A stretch of 25,103 bases of DNA, taken from the NCBI GenBank assembly GCA_964458385.1, contig CAYWIS010000072.1:1-25103 (forward strand), written 5' to 3'. The position numbers and the translations under genes are program-made. This stretch comes from JAHWKS01 sp964458385 (GTDB lineage Bacteria > Planctomycetota > Planctomycetia > Pirellulales > Pirellulaceae). Each line of letters opens with the position of its first letter. The first letter of the stretch is position 1. The notes beneath the pieces are model-generated. The model searched no databases. It worked only from the letters and a program-made list of their open reading frames with translations, and was not told the DNA's origin. This document shows positions 1 through 7,843 of the stretch, in pieces.

Positions 1-1
1 G

Positions 2-772
2 GGCGTGTTATTGTTCGCCGGACAGACCGGCGTCGGAAAAACCGAGTTGGCCAAAACGCTGTCGGATTATCTGATCGGTCACGGCCACCAGACAGACCGG
101 CTGGTGCGGCTAGACATGAGCGAGTACTCAAGCGGGGACGCCGCCGAGCGTTTGCTTTCCAAGCCTGACCGTACCCCCAGCGATCTGATCGCCCGCGTGC
201 GGCAACAGCCGTTTGTCGTGGTGCTGCTGGATGAAGTCGAAAAGGCGCATCCCGACGTATTTGATGTACTTTTGGGTCTGTTTGACGAAGGGCGGTTGAC
301 CGACCGGCACGGCCGCACCACGAACTTCAAGAGCGTCATCCTCGTGATGACCAGCAACCTCGGAGCCAACCAACGACGGTCGCTTGGGTTCAACGACGCC
401 GCAGGCGCCTCCTACCTGTCAGAAATCAAATCCTTCTTCCGCCCCGAGTTCTTCAACCGCATTGATCACGTAGTCACGTTTCAACCGCTTTCCTGGGACA
501 CGTGCCTGGCGATCGCTCGCAAGGAGCTTGAGGCGCTTGGCCACCGCGAAGGGTTAACCCAACGCCGTTTGCATCTAACCTTTAGCGATCGCCTGGTGGA
601 ACATTTAACCCGAATCGGCTTCGATCCACGCTACGGCGCCCGGCCGCTCCAACGCACACTGGAAACCGAAGTGGTGGCCCGTCTTTCCCACTTCTTTGTT
701 GCTCATCCCCACGTTCGCGACCGACGCTTACAGTTCGACCTGGATCCTCACGGCGCCATCGAAGTGAAGTAG
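2..772 (+). CDS. Clp/Hsp100-type AAA+ ATPase, C-terminal (D2) module, 5'-truncated by window edge
   Basis: The reading frame is already open at base 2, so the true start lies outside the window. The visible 256 residues form one AAA+ module: Walker A GQTGVGKT, Walker B VVVLLDEVEKAHPD, sensor-1 region VMTSNLGA, an arginine-finger region FFRPEFFNRID, and the small C-terminal domain with sensor-2 GFDPRYGARPLQRTLE. This is the D2 module of Clp/Hsp100 ATPases, which use ATP to unfold or remodel proteins in the cytoplasm. Between the RLDMSEY motif and Walker B the protein is shorter than E. coli ClpB, and the usual GYVGYxEGG pore loop is absent (AAERLLSKPDRTPSDL instead). It is therefore probably a divergent Clp-like remodeller rather than standard ClpB. 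Whether a first AAA domain precedes it cannot be seen. It converges on the peptidase gene to the right, with 44 nt between the stops. Confidence 0.85.
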   Translation, partial: GVLLFAGQTGVGKTELAKTLSDYLIGHGHQTDRLVRLDMSEYSSGDAAERLLSKPDRTPSDLIARVRQQPFVVVLLDEVEKAHPDVFDVLLGLFDEGRLTDRHGRTTNFKSVILVMTSNLGANQRRSLGFNDAAGASYLSEIKSFFRPEFFNRIDHVVTFQPLSWDTCLAIARKELEALGHREGLTQRRLHLTFSDRLVEHLTRIGFDPRYGARPLQRTLETEVVARLSHFFVAHPHVRDRRLQFDLDPHGAIEVK

Positions 773-816
773 CAAGCGATGGTGAAATCACACCGCAGGC
801 GGCAACGTGCGGATGG

Positions 817-2417
817 CTACTCAGCGGCCATCATGCGAGCGCGCCGGATGTAAACATCGGCCGCGCCCAAAGCGCAATGGTCGGCGCCTTCCAGGAACAC
901 GCGCACATGGCTGTGGCCGCGGGCTTCCGAGGGAACGTCCAGCGTCACCTGAAACGCCCCCGCCGGCACATCGACGTGTTGCACCGTCCAGCGATGATCA
1001 TTCGCCTTGGCGTAGACGGTATCAAGCTCCGCGAGCGCCTCGTGGATGGGCGGTAATTCGTTTCGCGCCGGCGGCTGGAAAGTTAAGCGGTCGCGGCGGC
1101 AAACAAGTTCGATCATCATACGTCCCGCCAAAGGCGCCTCGCCGGTTACGACCAACCGTCCGCCAGCCTCAATTTCTTCAGCAACCGAAAGATTGACTTG
1201 GGCCGGCGTGTAAAGACGCAACAACGGATCCCCAAGCAGGTTGAACAAGTGCAGGTGCTCGCGACGTTCCGCTTCGAGCAAGTCGGGCTTGGGGCTAAGA
1301 GCGCGGGCCAGGGTGTCCAGGAACTCACGCCGCGAAAGCCGCCCCTCGTCGGCCAAGTCGGTTTCTTGCACCAAGCGGCGTTTGGCGTGTAATACCGCCT
1401 CGCCAAGCGTGAGACGGTTGTGTTGGAACACTTCGTCCATCAGCTCCACGCCCAGCACGGCCATCGCGTAGGGCATCGTCACTCGCGAGCCGGCCAACAC
1501 CGCGACCGGTCCGCCGGGCGCACGCAATACTTCTTCCGCCAGACAATCCCGCGGAGCGTCGAACGCGCCCGTGTAGCAAGCCAGAAAGATCGCAATCGGA
1601 GGTGTGTTGTTCGCAGCAAGCTTATTCGCGTCCGCCAACGAAAGAATCGGATAGCGCCCCACTGGCGTTTGCACAAGATCTAAACCGTGCCGTTGTCCGT
1701 GCCCCAGGTACACCCAGAACAGACAGCCTTCGTTAAAACGGACCAGCACGGCGTTCTGGAACTGTCGTGGGTCAGGGCAAAACGGNNNNNNNNNNAACTA
1801 CCGTAGGTCATCGTGGTGCGGTAAGCGGCGGGAATGCCTTCGGTCAGGAATCGCTTGGCGGCGGTCTCCAGCACCGAGTCGACGACCGGTCCAAAACCTC
1901 CCACGCCGGCGACTAAATTGATGCTCCGACGCCAGGGGCCAAACATCGCCGAGGTCTCATAAGCAATGATCTTGCGCACCAGCCCGGCCAGTTCTTCGGC
2001 GCTGTCGACGGGTAACCGCCCAATGGCTACGTCCGGTGTTTCGTCGCCATCCAAGTCCGCGTAGAGGTTGTCGCCGGCAATCTCTGGCTCCGAGCCCCAA
2101 TGAATGTTGACCTTGGCCTCCACCAAGTGGGTTGGCACAGTGATCGCGTGCGCAGCAGGGTCTGACGCTCCTTGCGGAGGGGCATCGCCCACAAGCACGA
2201 CCGCGCGCAGGCGTCCCCCTTGGGCCACCGCAGCAATGCGTTGCTGGATGTCGCTTGCCGCGCCTTCGTTCGATACCACTTCGACCACATGTCCCTGCGT
2301 CGTGCGATAGTCGATCCAAGGCTGCAACGCCGCGCGAAACTCATCGGGGCAAACAACCACGGTGTCGGGCGCAGGCGCAGAAAGCGAGAGGAATGCCAAA
2401 AGGAGGGAGGAAAGCAT
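817..2417 (-). CDS. C25 (gingipain-like) family cysteine peptidase, exported; interrupted by an assembly gap
   Basis: Two pieces in different frames are joined across the N run at 1786-1795 and together give about 530 residues. The catalytic signature of peptidase family C25 is visible: His in FWVYLGHGQRHG, then Cys in IFLACYTGAFDAP followed by CLAEEVL, as in gingipain R. The N-terminal half (ATTQG-type start, VVLVGDAPP, DLDGDETPDVAIGRLPV) matches the other conserved blocks of this family. The C-terminal region after about residue 370 looks beta-rich and may be an Ig-like or binding module. I choose the ATG at 2417 because it gives a clean signal peptide (MLSSLLLAFLSLSAPA) and has GGAG 8 nt upstream. 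An upstream in-frame ATG at 2453 and the frame opening at 2486 are less likely. The protein is probably secreted or periplasmic. The substrate is unknown. It may act in protein processing, as C25 enzymes do elsewhere. Confidence 0.8.
1786..1795. other. Assembly gap (10 N) inside the C25 peptidase gene
   Basis: The codons on either side (TMTYGS before, PFCPDPRQFQ after, minus strand) only come into one frame if the true missing length is 2 modulo 3. Ten Ns therefore cannot be the real length unless there is also a frameshift. Confidence 0.95.
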
Positions 2418-2466
2418 CGAGAAGACTCCAGTCGACGAGGAGGCGGCTTCCATACCACGCTTGATA

Positions 2467-2496
2467 AGTGTATCGACGCAAACCACTTTGGGGCAA
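2467..2496 (-). promoter_or_regulatory. Possible sigma-70-type promoter of the C25 peptidase gene
   Basis: On the minus strand TTGCCC (2496-2491) and TACACT (2472-2467) are separated by 18 nt. This would start transcription near 2460, which leaves about 43 nt before the preferred ATG at 2417 and excludes the frame opening at 2486. The match is by eye only, and planctomycete promoter consensus is poorly known. Confidence 0.3.
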
Positions 2497-2686
2497 GAGA
2501 TTTTGGCGCAAGCCCCCTACGCCCAAGCCGTTCTCCGCATCGCGTGTAGGGCGGCGAAGAATCCTCACCTCCGGCGTAGGAAGGGTAAAATCTGGCGCCA
2601 AAGTCAACGCCGACTCTGTTGCGAACGCTCCGAGCCTGCTAGTCTCTCGCTATTATTCGTCATTGTTACTTGGGTAGTATCATCGT

Positions 2687-4129
2687 ATGCACGTTGCCGC
2701 ACCTCAAAGCCGTTTGCAGTTCGCCCTGGCCGTGGGCGACATTACACCGCCTGTAGGCATCTATCATCGTATGTGGGGCGCGGCGACGCATGACCGCGCC
2801 GAGGGAATTCATCGACCGCTGCGTGCGACGGCCATGGTCTTCCAATCACGCCATGCGGCTCCGTCGTCCACCTCACGGCAGGTGGTCATCGCATTGGACC
2901 ACTGTTTGCTCGGCGCTCCGGAGCTAGAGCGGCTGGCTTCCCATGTTGCGCTAGCGACCGGCGTAGAACGCGAGGCATTNNNNNNNNNNACCTTCTCGCA
3001 CACCCACGCCGCCGGCCTGATGAGTCTGGACCGCATCGACCTGCCGGGCGGAGAGCTCATTCCCGAGTATCTGGACCATGTCGCCCGCCGCGCCGCCGAA
3101 CTAACCGCGCAGGCCTTGGGCCGTTTGGCGGACGTTACCTTCACCTACGGCGTTGGCCGCTGCGCTCTGGCGGCGCATCGCGACTTCTGGGATGCGTCGG
3201 CCGGGCGGTTTGTTTGCGGCTTCAATCCGCAGGCGCCGGCCGACGACACCGTACTGGTCGTGCGCGCCACGCGCGACTCCGATGGCGCCGCGCTGGCCAC
3301 GCTCGTCAACTACGCCTGCCATCCCACCACGCTCGCCTGGGACAACCGTTTGATCAGTCCCGACTTTCCCGGCGCGATGCGCGAAACCGTGGAAATTGCC
3401 ACCGGCGCTCCGTGCGTGTTCCTGCAAGGCGCCTCGGGCGATCTGGGGCCGCGCGAAGGATTTGTAGGCGATCCTGCCGTGGCCGACCGAAATGGCCGCC
3501 AATTGGGATATGCGGTGCTTTCGGTTTGCGAGTCGCTTCCGCCACCGGGCGTACGATTTGAATACGCCGGCCCCGTTGAGTCGGGCGCCACAATCGGAAC
3601 TTGGCGGTATGCACCACAAACCGAAGAGGAAGAACATGCGGCCGCCGTGTGGGAGGTGCGTCGTTGGAAGATTGATCTTCCCTATCGCAATGACTTGCCC
3701 ACCCTCGAAACAGTCCGCCAAGAGCGAGACCACTGGCTAGAGCAAGAGCAAGCAGCCGCAACGCGAGGCGACCTGGCCGCAGCTCGCGACGCCCGCGCCT
3801 TGGTCGAGCGTCGCACCCGTTTATTACGGCGGTTGGAAACGTTGCCGCCTGGACCGGCGTACCCATTTCCGGTCACGCTGATGCGGATGGGCAACGCATG
3901 GTGGTTAGCGGTTTCTGGCGAGCCGTACAACCTGCTGCAAACCGAACTTCGACGCCGCTTTCCCCACACACCCGTGGTGGTGATGACGCTCTCCGACGGC
4001 TGGGGGCCTTCGTACTTGCCGCCGCGTGATCTGTACGACAAAGGCGTCTATCAGGAGTCGGTTTCCGCTCTGGCGCCAGGATGTCTAGAAACGCTGATCG
4101 ACCAACTTGCCGCCGCGATGCAGGAATGA
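2687..4129 (+). CDS. Neutral/alkaline ceramidase-fold protein (ceramidase N-terminal domain)
   Basis: This is a 480-residue protein with no signal peptide, shorter than secreted neutral ceramidases (about 650 residues or more). Family blocks seen: an N-terminal GDITPPVG segment, TFSHTHAAG (metal-ligand histidine), VNYACHPTTLAWDN (second histidine), FLQGASGDLGPR, and a C-terminal PVVVMTLSDGWGPSYLPP block that resembles the family's Tyr/Gly-rich zinc region. In true neutral ceramidases the nucleophile is the Ser of GDVSPN. Here the aligned sequence is GDLGPR, so the serine is replaced by glycine and lipid amidase activity is doubtful. Residues 320-390 are charged and probably helical (an insertion rich in E, R and Q). 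An N run interrupts codons 98-101, but the frame is kept. It is divergent from the C25 gene across about 270 bp. The function is probably hydrolytic and metal-dependent, with unknown substrate. Confidence 0.75.
   Translation: MHVAAPQSRLQFALAVGDITPPVGIYHRMWGAATHDRAEGIHRPLRATAMVFQSRHAAPSSTSRQVVIALDHCLLGAPELERLASHVALATGVEREAXXXXTFSHTHAAGLMSLDRIDLPGGELIPEYLDHVARRAAELTAQALGRLADVTFTYGVGRCALAAHRDFWDASAGRFVCGFNPQAPADDTVLVVRATRDSDGAALATLVNYACHPTTLAWDNRLISPDFPGAMRETVEIATGAPCVFLQGASGDLGPREGFVGDPAVADRNGRQLGYAVLSVCESLPPPGVRFEYAGPVESGATIGTWRYAPQTEEEEHAAAVWEVRRWKIDLPYRNDLPTLETVRQERDHWLEQEQAAATRGDLAAARDARALVERRTRLLRRLETLPPGPAYPFPVTLMRMGNAWWLAVSGEPYNLLQTELRRRFPHTPVVVMTLSDGWGPSYLPPRDLYDKGVYQESVSALAPGCLETLIDQLAAAMQE
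2980..2989. other. Assembly gap (10 N) inside the ceramidase-fold gene
   Basis: The reading frame before (VEREA) and after (TFSHTH) is the same across ten Ns, so the missing length is 1 modulo 3. The spacing to the conserved HTH block looks normal, so a gap of about 10 bp is plausible here. Confidence 0.95.
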
Positions 4130-4246
4130 TGGCTGTGCCGTTGTCGCCGCACGCTATGGTAAGTAAAGAGCCCCCGTGCGTCGTTGTTGAGGAGCGACGC
4201 TGGTCGCCGCCCAACAATCAACCATCTGTCCGCCTTCCCCATCACT

Positions 4247-5233
4247 ATGAAGCATGCTCTCGTTACCGGCGGCGCCGGGTTTATTGGCTCGCATTTGACC
4301 GAGGCGATCCTGGCGCGCGGCGATCGTGTGACCGTCGTCGACGATGAATCCACCGGCCGGGCCGACAACTTGGCGGCGGTGCGCGAACACCCGCGGTTCA
4401 CGTATCACCGAGGCTCCGTAAGCGACGCCCTGTTGGTGCGCAGCCTCCTGGAGGACGTCGACGAGGTATATCATTTGGCGGCCGCGGTCGGAGTGGCGCT
4501 GATCGCCCGCGAGCCGATCCAGACCATTGAGCGCAACATCTATCCGACCGAACTTATCCTGGCCGAGTTACGCCGCCAGCGCGAGCGGGGGCGAGAAATC
4601 AAGTTCTTCCTGGCCAGCACCAGCGAAGTGTATGGCAAGAACCCCAAGCCGGTCTGGAGCGAAGGGGACGATCTGGTGTTTGGCGCTACGACCAAGGCCC
4701 GCTGGTCCTACGGCGCGTCCAAGGCGATCGACGAGTTCCTCGCTCTGGCGCATTGGCGGCAATCGCGTTTGCCGGTGGTCATTGGCCGCTTCTTCAACGT
4801 CGTCGGCCCGCGGCAGACCGGCGCCTACGGCATGGTGTTGCCGCGGTTTGTGGAAGCCGCACTCCGCGGCGAGCCGCTGATCGTACACGACGACGGCCAG
4901 CAAGTCCGCTGCTTTGCTCATGTGAGCGATGTCGTCCGCGCAGTATTGGCGCTCATGGACACCGACGAGGCCCTGGGCAAAGTGTTCAATATTGGCAGCG
5001 ATCAGCCGGTGTCCATCGTGGAGTTGGCGCAGCGGGTCATTGCCGCTGCGGGCCGCACGCCGCCATCGCCCATCCAATTCCAAAGCTACGCCGAGGCGTA
5101 CGACGAAGACTTTGAAGATATACGCCGCCGCGTGCCCGATCTTTCCCGACTCAAGGAAACCATCAACTACCAGCCACAGTTCGACCTTGACGCAATCATT
5201 GCCAGCGTCATGGCCCAGCAACCCCGCGACTAG
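4247..5233 (+). CDS. NAD-dependent epimerase/dehydratase (extended SDR, sugar-nucleotide type)
   Basis: 328 residues from the ATG at 4247. The open frame begins at 4184, but residues before MKHALVTGGAGFIG do not fit the family. The N-terminal Rossmann motif is GGAGFIG, with an acidic VVDDES end of beta-2 that suits NAD(H). The active site is visible as the STSEVYG serine region and YGASK (YxxxK). Further family blocks are YHLAAAVGV, VVGRRFFNVVGPRQ-like IGRFFNVVGPRQ, and CFAHVSDVVRA followed by VFNIGSDQPVS. Such enzymes act on UDP- or GDP-sugars (epimerases, UDP-glucuronate decarboxylases, 4,6-dehydratases) for surface polysaccharide or glycan precursors. The exact substrate cannot be assigned. 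It lies 117 nt after the ceramidase-fold gene on the same strand and ends 8 nt from the convergent pyruvate kinase stop. Confidence 0.88.
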   Translation: MKHALVTGGAGFIGSHLTEAILARGDRVTVVDDESTGRADNLAAVREHPRFTYHRGSVSDALLVRSLLEDVDEVYHLAAAVGVALIAREPIQTIERNIYPTELILAELRRQRERGREIKFFLASTSEVYGKNPKPVWSEGDDLVFGATTKARWSYGASKAIDEFLALAHWRQSRLPVVIGRFFNVVGPRQTGAYGMVLPRFVEAALRGEPLIVHDDGQQVRCFAHVSDVVRAVLALMDTDEALGKVFNIGSDQPVSIVELAQRVIAAAGRTPPSPIQFQSYAEAYDEDFEDIRRRVPDLSRLKETINYQPQFDLDAIIASVMAQQPRD

Positions 5234-5241
5234 CGATGGCG

Positions 5242-6698
5242 CTAGTTGGGGGGCGGCTCTTCCACTTCATGGACCACAACCACATTGTGGGCCAGTTCCC
5301 CCAAATTGCTGCNNNNNNNNNNTTCAATGGTCATGGCGACCTGCTTCTCGTACGGCCGTCGGCGAGCCCCCACGCCTCAACATATCGGCGCAGCTCCGTG
5401 GGGTTATCTACTGGCGCCCCGGGGAGCGGCGTAATCCCCCAGAACAAGCACATCTGCCGCAACGTCTTTTCGGAATTGCTGATAGCGACGGTGGGAATAA
5501 AGTCGCGCTGCTTGGCTTTGACCCGCGCTGTGGCGCCGCTGCGCGTCACCACCACGACCATCTTGGCGCCGAGCTGTTCAGCAATGCGGCCCGCACCGTA
5601 CGTCACCGCTGCGGTAATTGGATGCACTCCCGGCGCTGCAGCCGGCGGGAGTGGAGGCAGGTCGCGCAAAAGCGGCTCAGTCTTGAGCAGAATCCGATTC
5701 ATCATCTCGACGGTTTCGCGGGGAAACTCCCCCACGGCTGTCTCGCCCGAGAGCATGCAGGCGTCGGCCCCGTCGAGAATGGCGTTGGCCACGTCGCTTA
5801 CTTCGGCCCGAGTGGGCCGCTTAGCGTAAGACATGCTCTCGAGCATCTGCGTAGCGACAATCACCGGCTTCTGATACCGAGTACAGGCGGCGATAATCCG
5901 CTTCTGAGCCACAGGCGTCTCGGCCACATCAATCTCGACTCCCAAGTCGCCCCGAGCCACCATGACCGCATCGGTCGCCTGTACAACCTCGTCGAGTCGC
6001 TCCAACGCCTCGGGCTTTTCGATCTTGGCGACGACCATCGCCGAGGATCCGACCGAACGTAGCAGCGTCTTGAGACGCTCTAAATCATCTGGGCTGCGCA
6101 CAAAGCTCAGACTAATGAAGTCGACCTCGCTTTGCGCCGCCCACAGAGCGTTATCGCGGTCGGCGTCGGTCAATGCGGGCGTACTGAGCCGAACGCCCGG
6201 CAAGTTGATTCCCTTACGGCTGCGAATCTCCCCGGGAGCTTCGACGCGGCAGATAACCGAGTCTGCATGCTTCGCCGTCACCCGCATCGCCACGGCGCCA
6301 TCGGCCAGCAATACGCGGTCGCCCTCTCTCAATTCGTCGATCAACCGCGGATAAGTGCTGACCAAATCATCGGGCCGCTCGGGCGTATCGCCTCGCACAA
6401 AGCGAAATTCGGCGCCTTCTTCGCACACGATGGGGTCTTGCAGCAGTTGCCCCAGGCGAATCTTGGGGCCCGCCAAGTCAACCAGGATGCCTACAGGACG
6501 GCCGGCCTCGCGGCTAACTTGGCGAATATCGGCGACAGCCTGCGCATGCTCCCGCCGGTCGCCATGAGCCATGTTCAAGCGAAAGACATCGACGCCCGCG
6601 TCGACTAACGCGGCCAACATTTCGCGGCTCCGGCTGGCCGGTCCCACCGTGGCGACAATTTTCGTCCGGGCGCGTTGGCGCAGCGGTTCGGCACGCAT
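5242..6698 (-). CDS. pyk: Pyruvate kinase (with assembly gap and apparent frameshift near the C-terminus)
   Basis: This enzyme transfers phosphate from phosphoenolpyruvate to ADP, the last step of glycolysis. Visible blocks: RARTKIVATVGPAS start, FRLNMAHGD, DLAGPKIRLG, SFVRSPDDL, KIEKPEAL (catalytic Lys), MVARGDLGVEI (Mg-binding), ATQMLESM and SGETAVGEFP. About 485 residues, normal length. I choose the ATG at 6698, 2 nt after the stop of the upstream stress-protein gene. An in-frame start at 6752 would overlap that gene. The main frame hits TGA at 5333-5331, but the sequence beyond the N run encodes the standard C-terminus (SNLGELAHNVVVVHEVE, stop 5244-5242). The segment reading YEKQVAMTIE before the gap shares that second frame, so about one base is missing near 5345-5360. 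Residues at the K+ site are of the K+-independent type. Confidence 0.92.
5313..5322. other. Assembly gap (10 N) in the 3' end of pyk
   Basis: The gap lies between MTIE and SNLGELAHN on the minus strand. These two share a frame across ten Ns, while the body of the gene is in another frame from about 5350 upward. The sequence error is thus beside, not within, the gap. Confidence 0.95.
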
Positions 6699-6700
6699 CG

Positions 6701-7147
6701 TTAGGGCATCTCGAAATTCTGATCGGGACGGCGCAACGTCAACACAGGACAATACGACGTGCGGACCACATTCTCGGCGACGCTTCCCAAAAGCACGTGG
6801 GCCAGCGCCCGGCGACCATGCGTGCCCATGACGATCAGATCCATTTTTTGATCGCGGGCGAAACGCACAATCTCAACGAAGGCGTTTCCTTCACGATAGC
6901 CAAACTCCACGTTCAACTTGGCGCGTTCTTCGGGGGTAAACAACTCCTCGAGCCGCGCAAGGGCCTTGGCTTTTGCTTCATCGCGATAGCTTTGGCCCGT
7001 GGTATGGGCAGTCAGGATCGGGTCGTCTTCAACATAGAGCACATGCAACGACGCCCCCAATGCAGCCGCCAAATCCTTGGCATAGGCCAGCGCGTATTTC
7101 GAAGGTTCGCTAAAGTCGATCGGCGCAAGAATCCGTTGAATCTTCAT
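6701..7147 (-). CDS. Universal stress protein, UspA family (ATP-binding type)
   Basis: 148 residues, single Usp domain. It begins MKIQRILAPIDFSEPS, the usual first strand and loop. The ATP-binding signature G-2X-G-9X-G-S is present as GTHGRRALAHVLLGS, followed by VVRTSYCPVLTLR, the standard last strand. Usp proteins are cytoplasmic, usually dimeric, and rise under stress or growth arrest. The ATP-binding class may sense energy state. Its stop is 2 nt from the preferred pyk start, so the two are very probably co-transcribed, which would couple a putative energy sensor with glycolytic ATP production. No clear Shine-Dalgarno sequence precedes the ATG. Confidence 0.92.
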   Translation of the reverse strand: MKIQRILAPIDFSEPSKYALAYAKDLAAALGASLHVLYVEDDPILTAHTTGQSYRDEAKAKALARLEELFTPEERAKLNVEFGYREGNAFVEIVRFARDQKMDLIVMGTHGRRALAHVLLGSVAENVVRTSYCPVLTLRRPDQNFEMP

Positions 7148-7213
7148 GGTGTGGTTCGAGCATTAAAGAGGCGTGGAGCAATTGTCTGGTTTATAGCGGC
7201 ATTTTTCGCGCGA

Positions 7214-7226
7214 CGCCAGTCTGGCG
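7214..7226. promoter_or_regulatory. 13-bp palindrome in the usp / HAMP-protein divergent region (possible operator)
   Basis: CGCCAG-T-CTGGCG is a perfect inverted repeat in the 184-bp region between the two divergent genes. It could bind a dimeric regulator. No second copy was seen in the window. Confidence 0.25.
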
Positions 7227-7331
7227 CAAAGGTGGACGATCGCGCACGGCCACGGCGTAAGCTAGACTCTAGTTGACGCGGCGGACGCTTGCGCGCTTCG
7301 CGACGTCACTCCTTCTTCGGACCACAACGCC

Positions 7332-7748
7332 ATGGTATTGCCTCGCCGCCGCCGCTTGTTTCTGGATTCCGTCCAAATGACGCTCATGTTGCGCGTGGTC
7401 GCCTACTGGTTCTTTTGCCTGCTGGCGGCTGCGCTCATGGCGTGCTGCTGGATCGCCTGGGCGGATACGCCGACCTCGTCGGGCGAACTCTTCGCCCGTG
7501 CTCTGCGCGTCTACGGCCCGGTGCTGGGGGCTACCGTGATCTTGCTGCCGCTGGTGGTGATGGACGTGCTGCGGTTGAGCAATCGATTTGTGGGGCCGGT
7601 CTATCGCCTCCGCCAAGCCCTGCGACAAGCAGCGCATGGGCAAGACGTAGCCCCGCTACAGTTCCGCGACAACGATTACTGGCGCGATGTAGCCGACGAC
7701 TTCAACCGCCTTTGCACCCGACGTACGGAAGAAACCACCAGCGCGTGA
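7332..7748 (+). CDS. Small membrane protein with orphan HAMP-like segment
   Basis: 138 residues with no enzymatic domain. Two membrane segments are visible: about residues 18-45 (LMLRVVAYWFFCLLAAALMA) and 63-83 (VYGPVLGATVILLPLVVMDVL), joined by a short loop of about 20 residues. After the second segment, RLSNRFVGPVYRLRQALRQAA then RDNDYWRDVADDFNRL resembles a HAMP module (N-terminal helix with the conserved proline, and a second helix with DE-like spacing). HAMP modules relay signals from membrane sensors to kinases or chemoreceptor domains, but nothing follows here before the TGA. The protein may be a stand-alone adaptor or a reduced sensor. It is divergent from the usp-pyk pair and convergent with the glucose-dehydrogenase homologue. 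Function unknown. Confidence 0.7.
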   Translation: MVLPRRRRLFLDSVQMTLMLRVVAYWFFCLLAAALMACCWIAWADTPTSSGELFARALRVYGPVLGATVILLPLVVMDVLRLSNRFVGPVYRLRQALRQAAHGQDVAPLQFRDNDYWRDVADDFNRLCTRRTEETTSA

Positions 7749-7843
7749 ATCCTCTTTAACGCAAGCGGTCGGACTTGCCGAAGATCGGCCAATTGCGCGC
7801 ATTACCAGGGACGGGCATTATTTCTGAAGATAAGAAAACCGTT

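Noticed and set aside
807..1196. Open frame of 129 codons on the plus strand
   Set aside because: It lies opposite the C25 peptidase C-terminal region, is Arg/Pro-rich without any family feature, and is a shadow of the coding strand.
5242..5333. True premature stop and pseudogene status for pyk
   Set aside because: The complete normal C-terminus is encoded just beyond in another frame beside an assembly gap, so a sequence error is more likely.
4929..6062. 377-codon plus-strand frame spanning the epimerase end and pyk
   Set aside because: It runs out of frame through the epimerase and antisense through pyk, including the N run; both have strong family matches in other frames.
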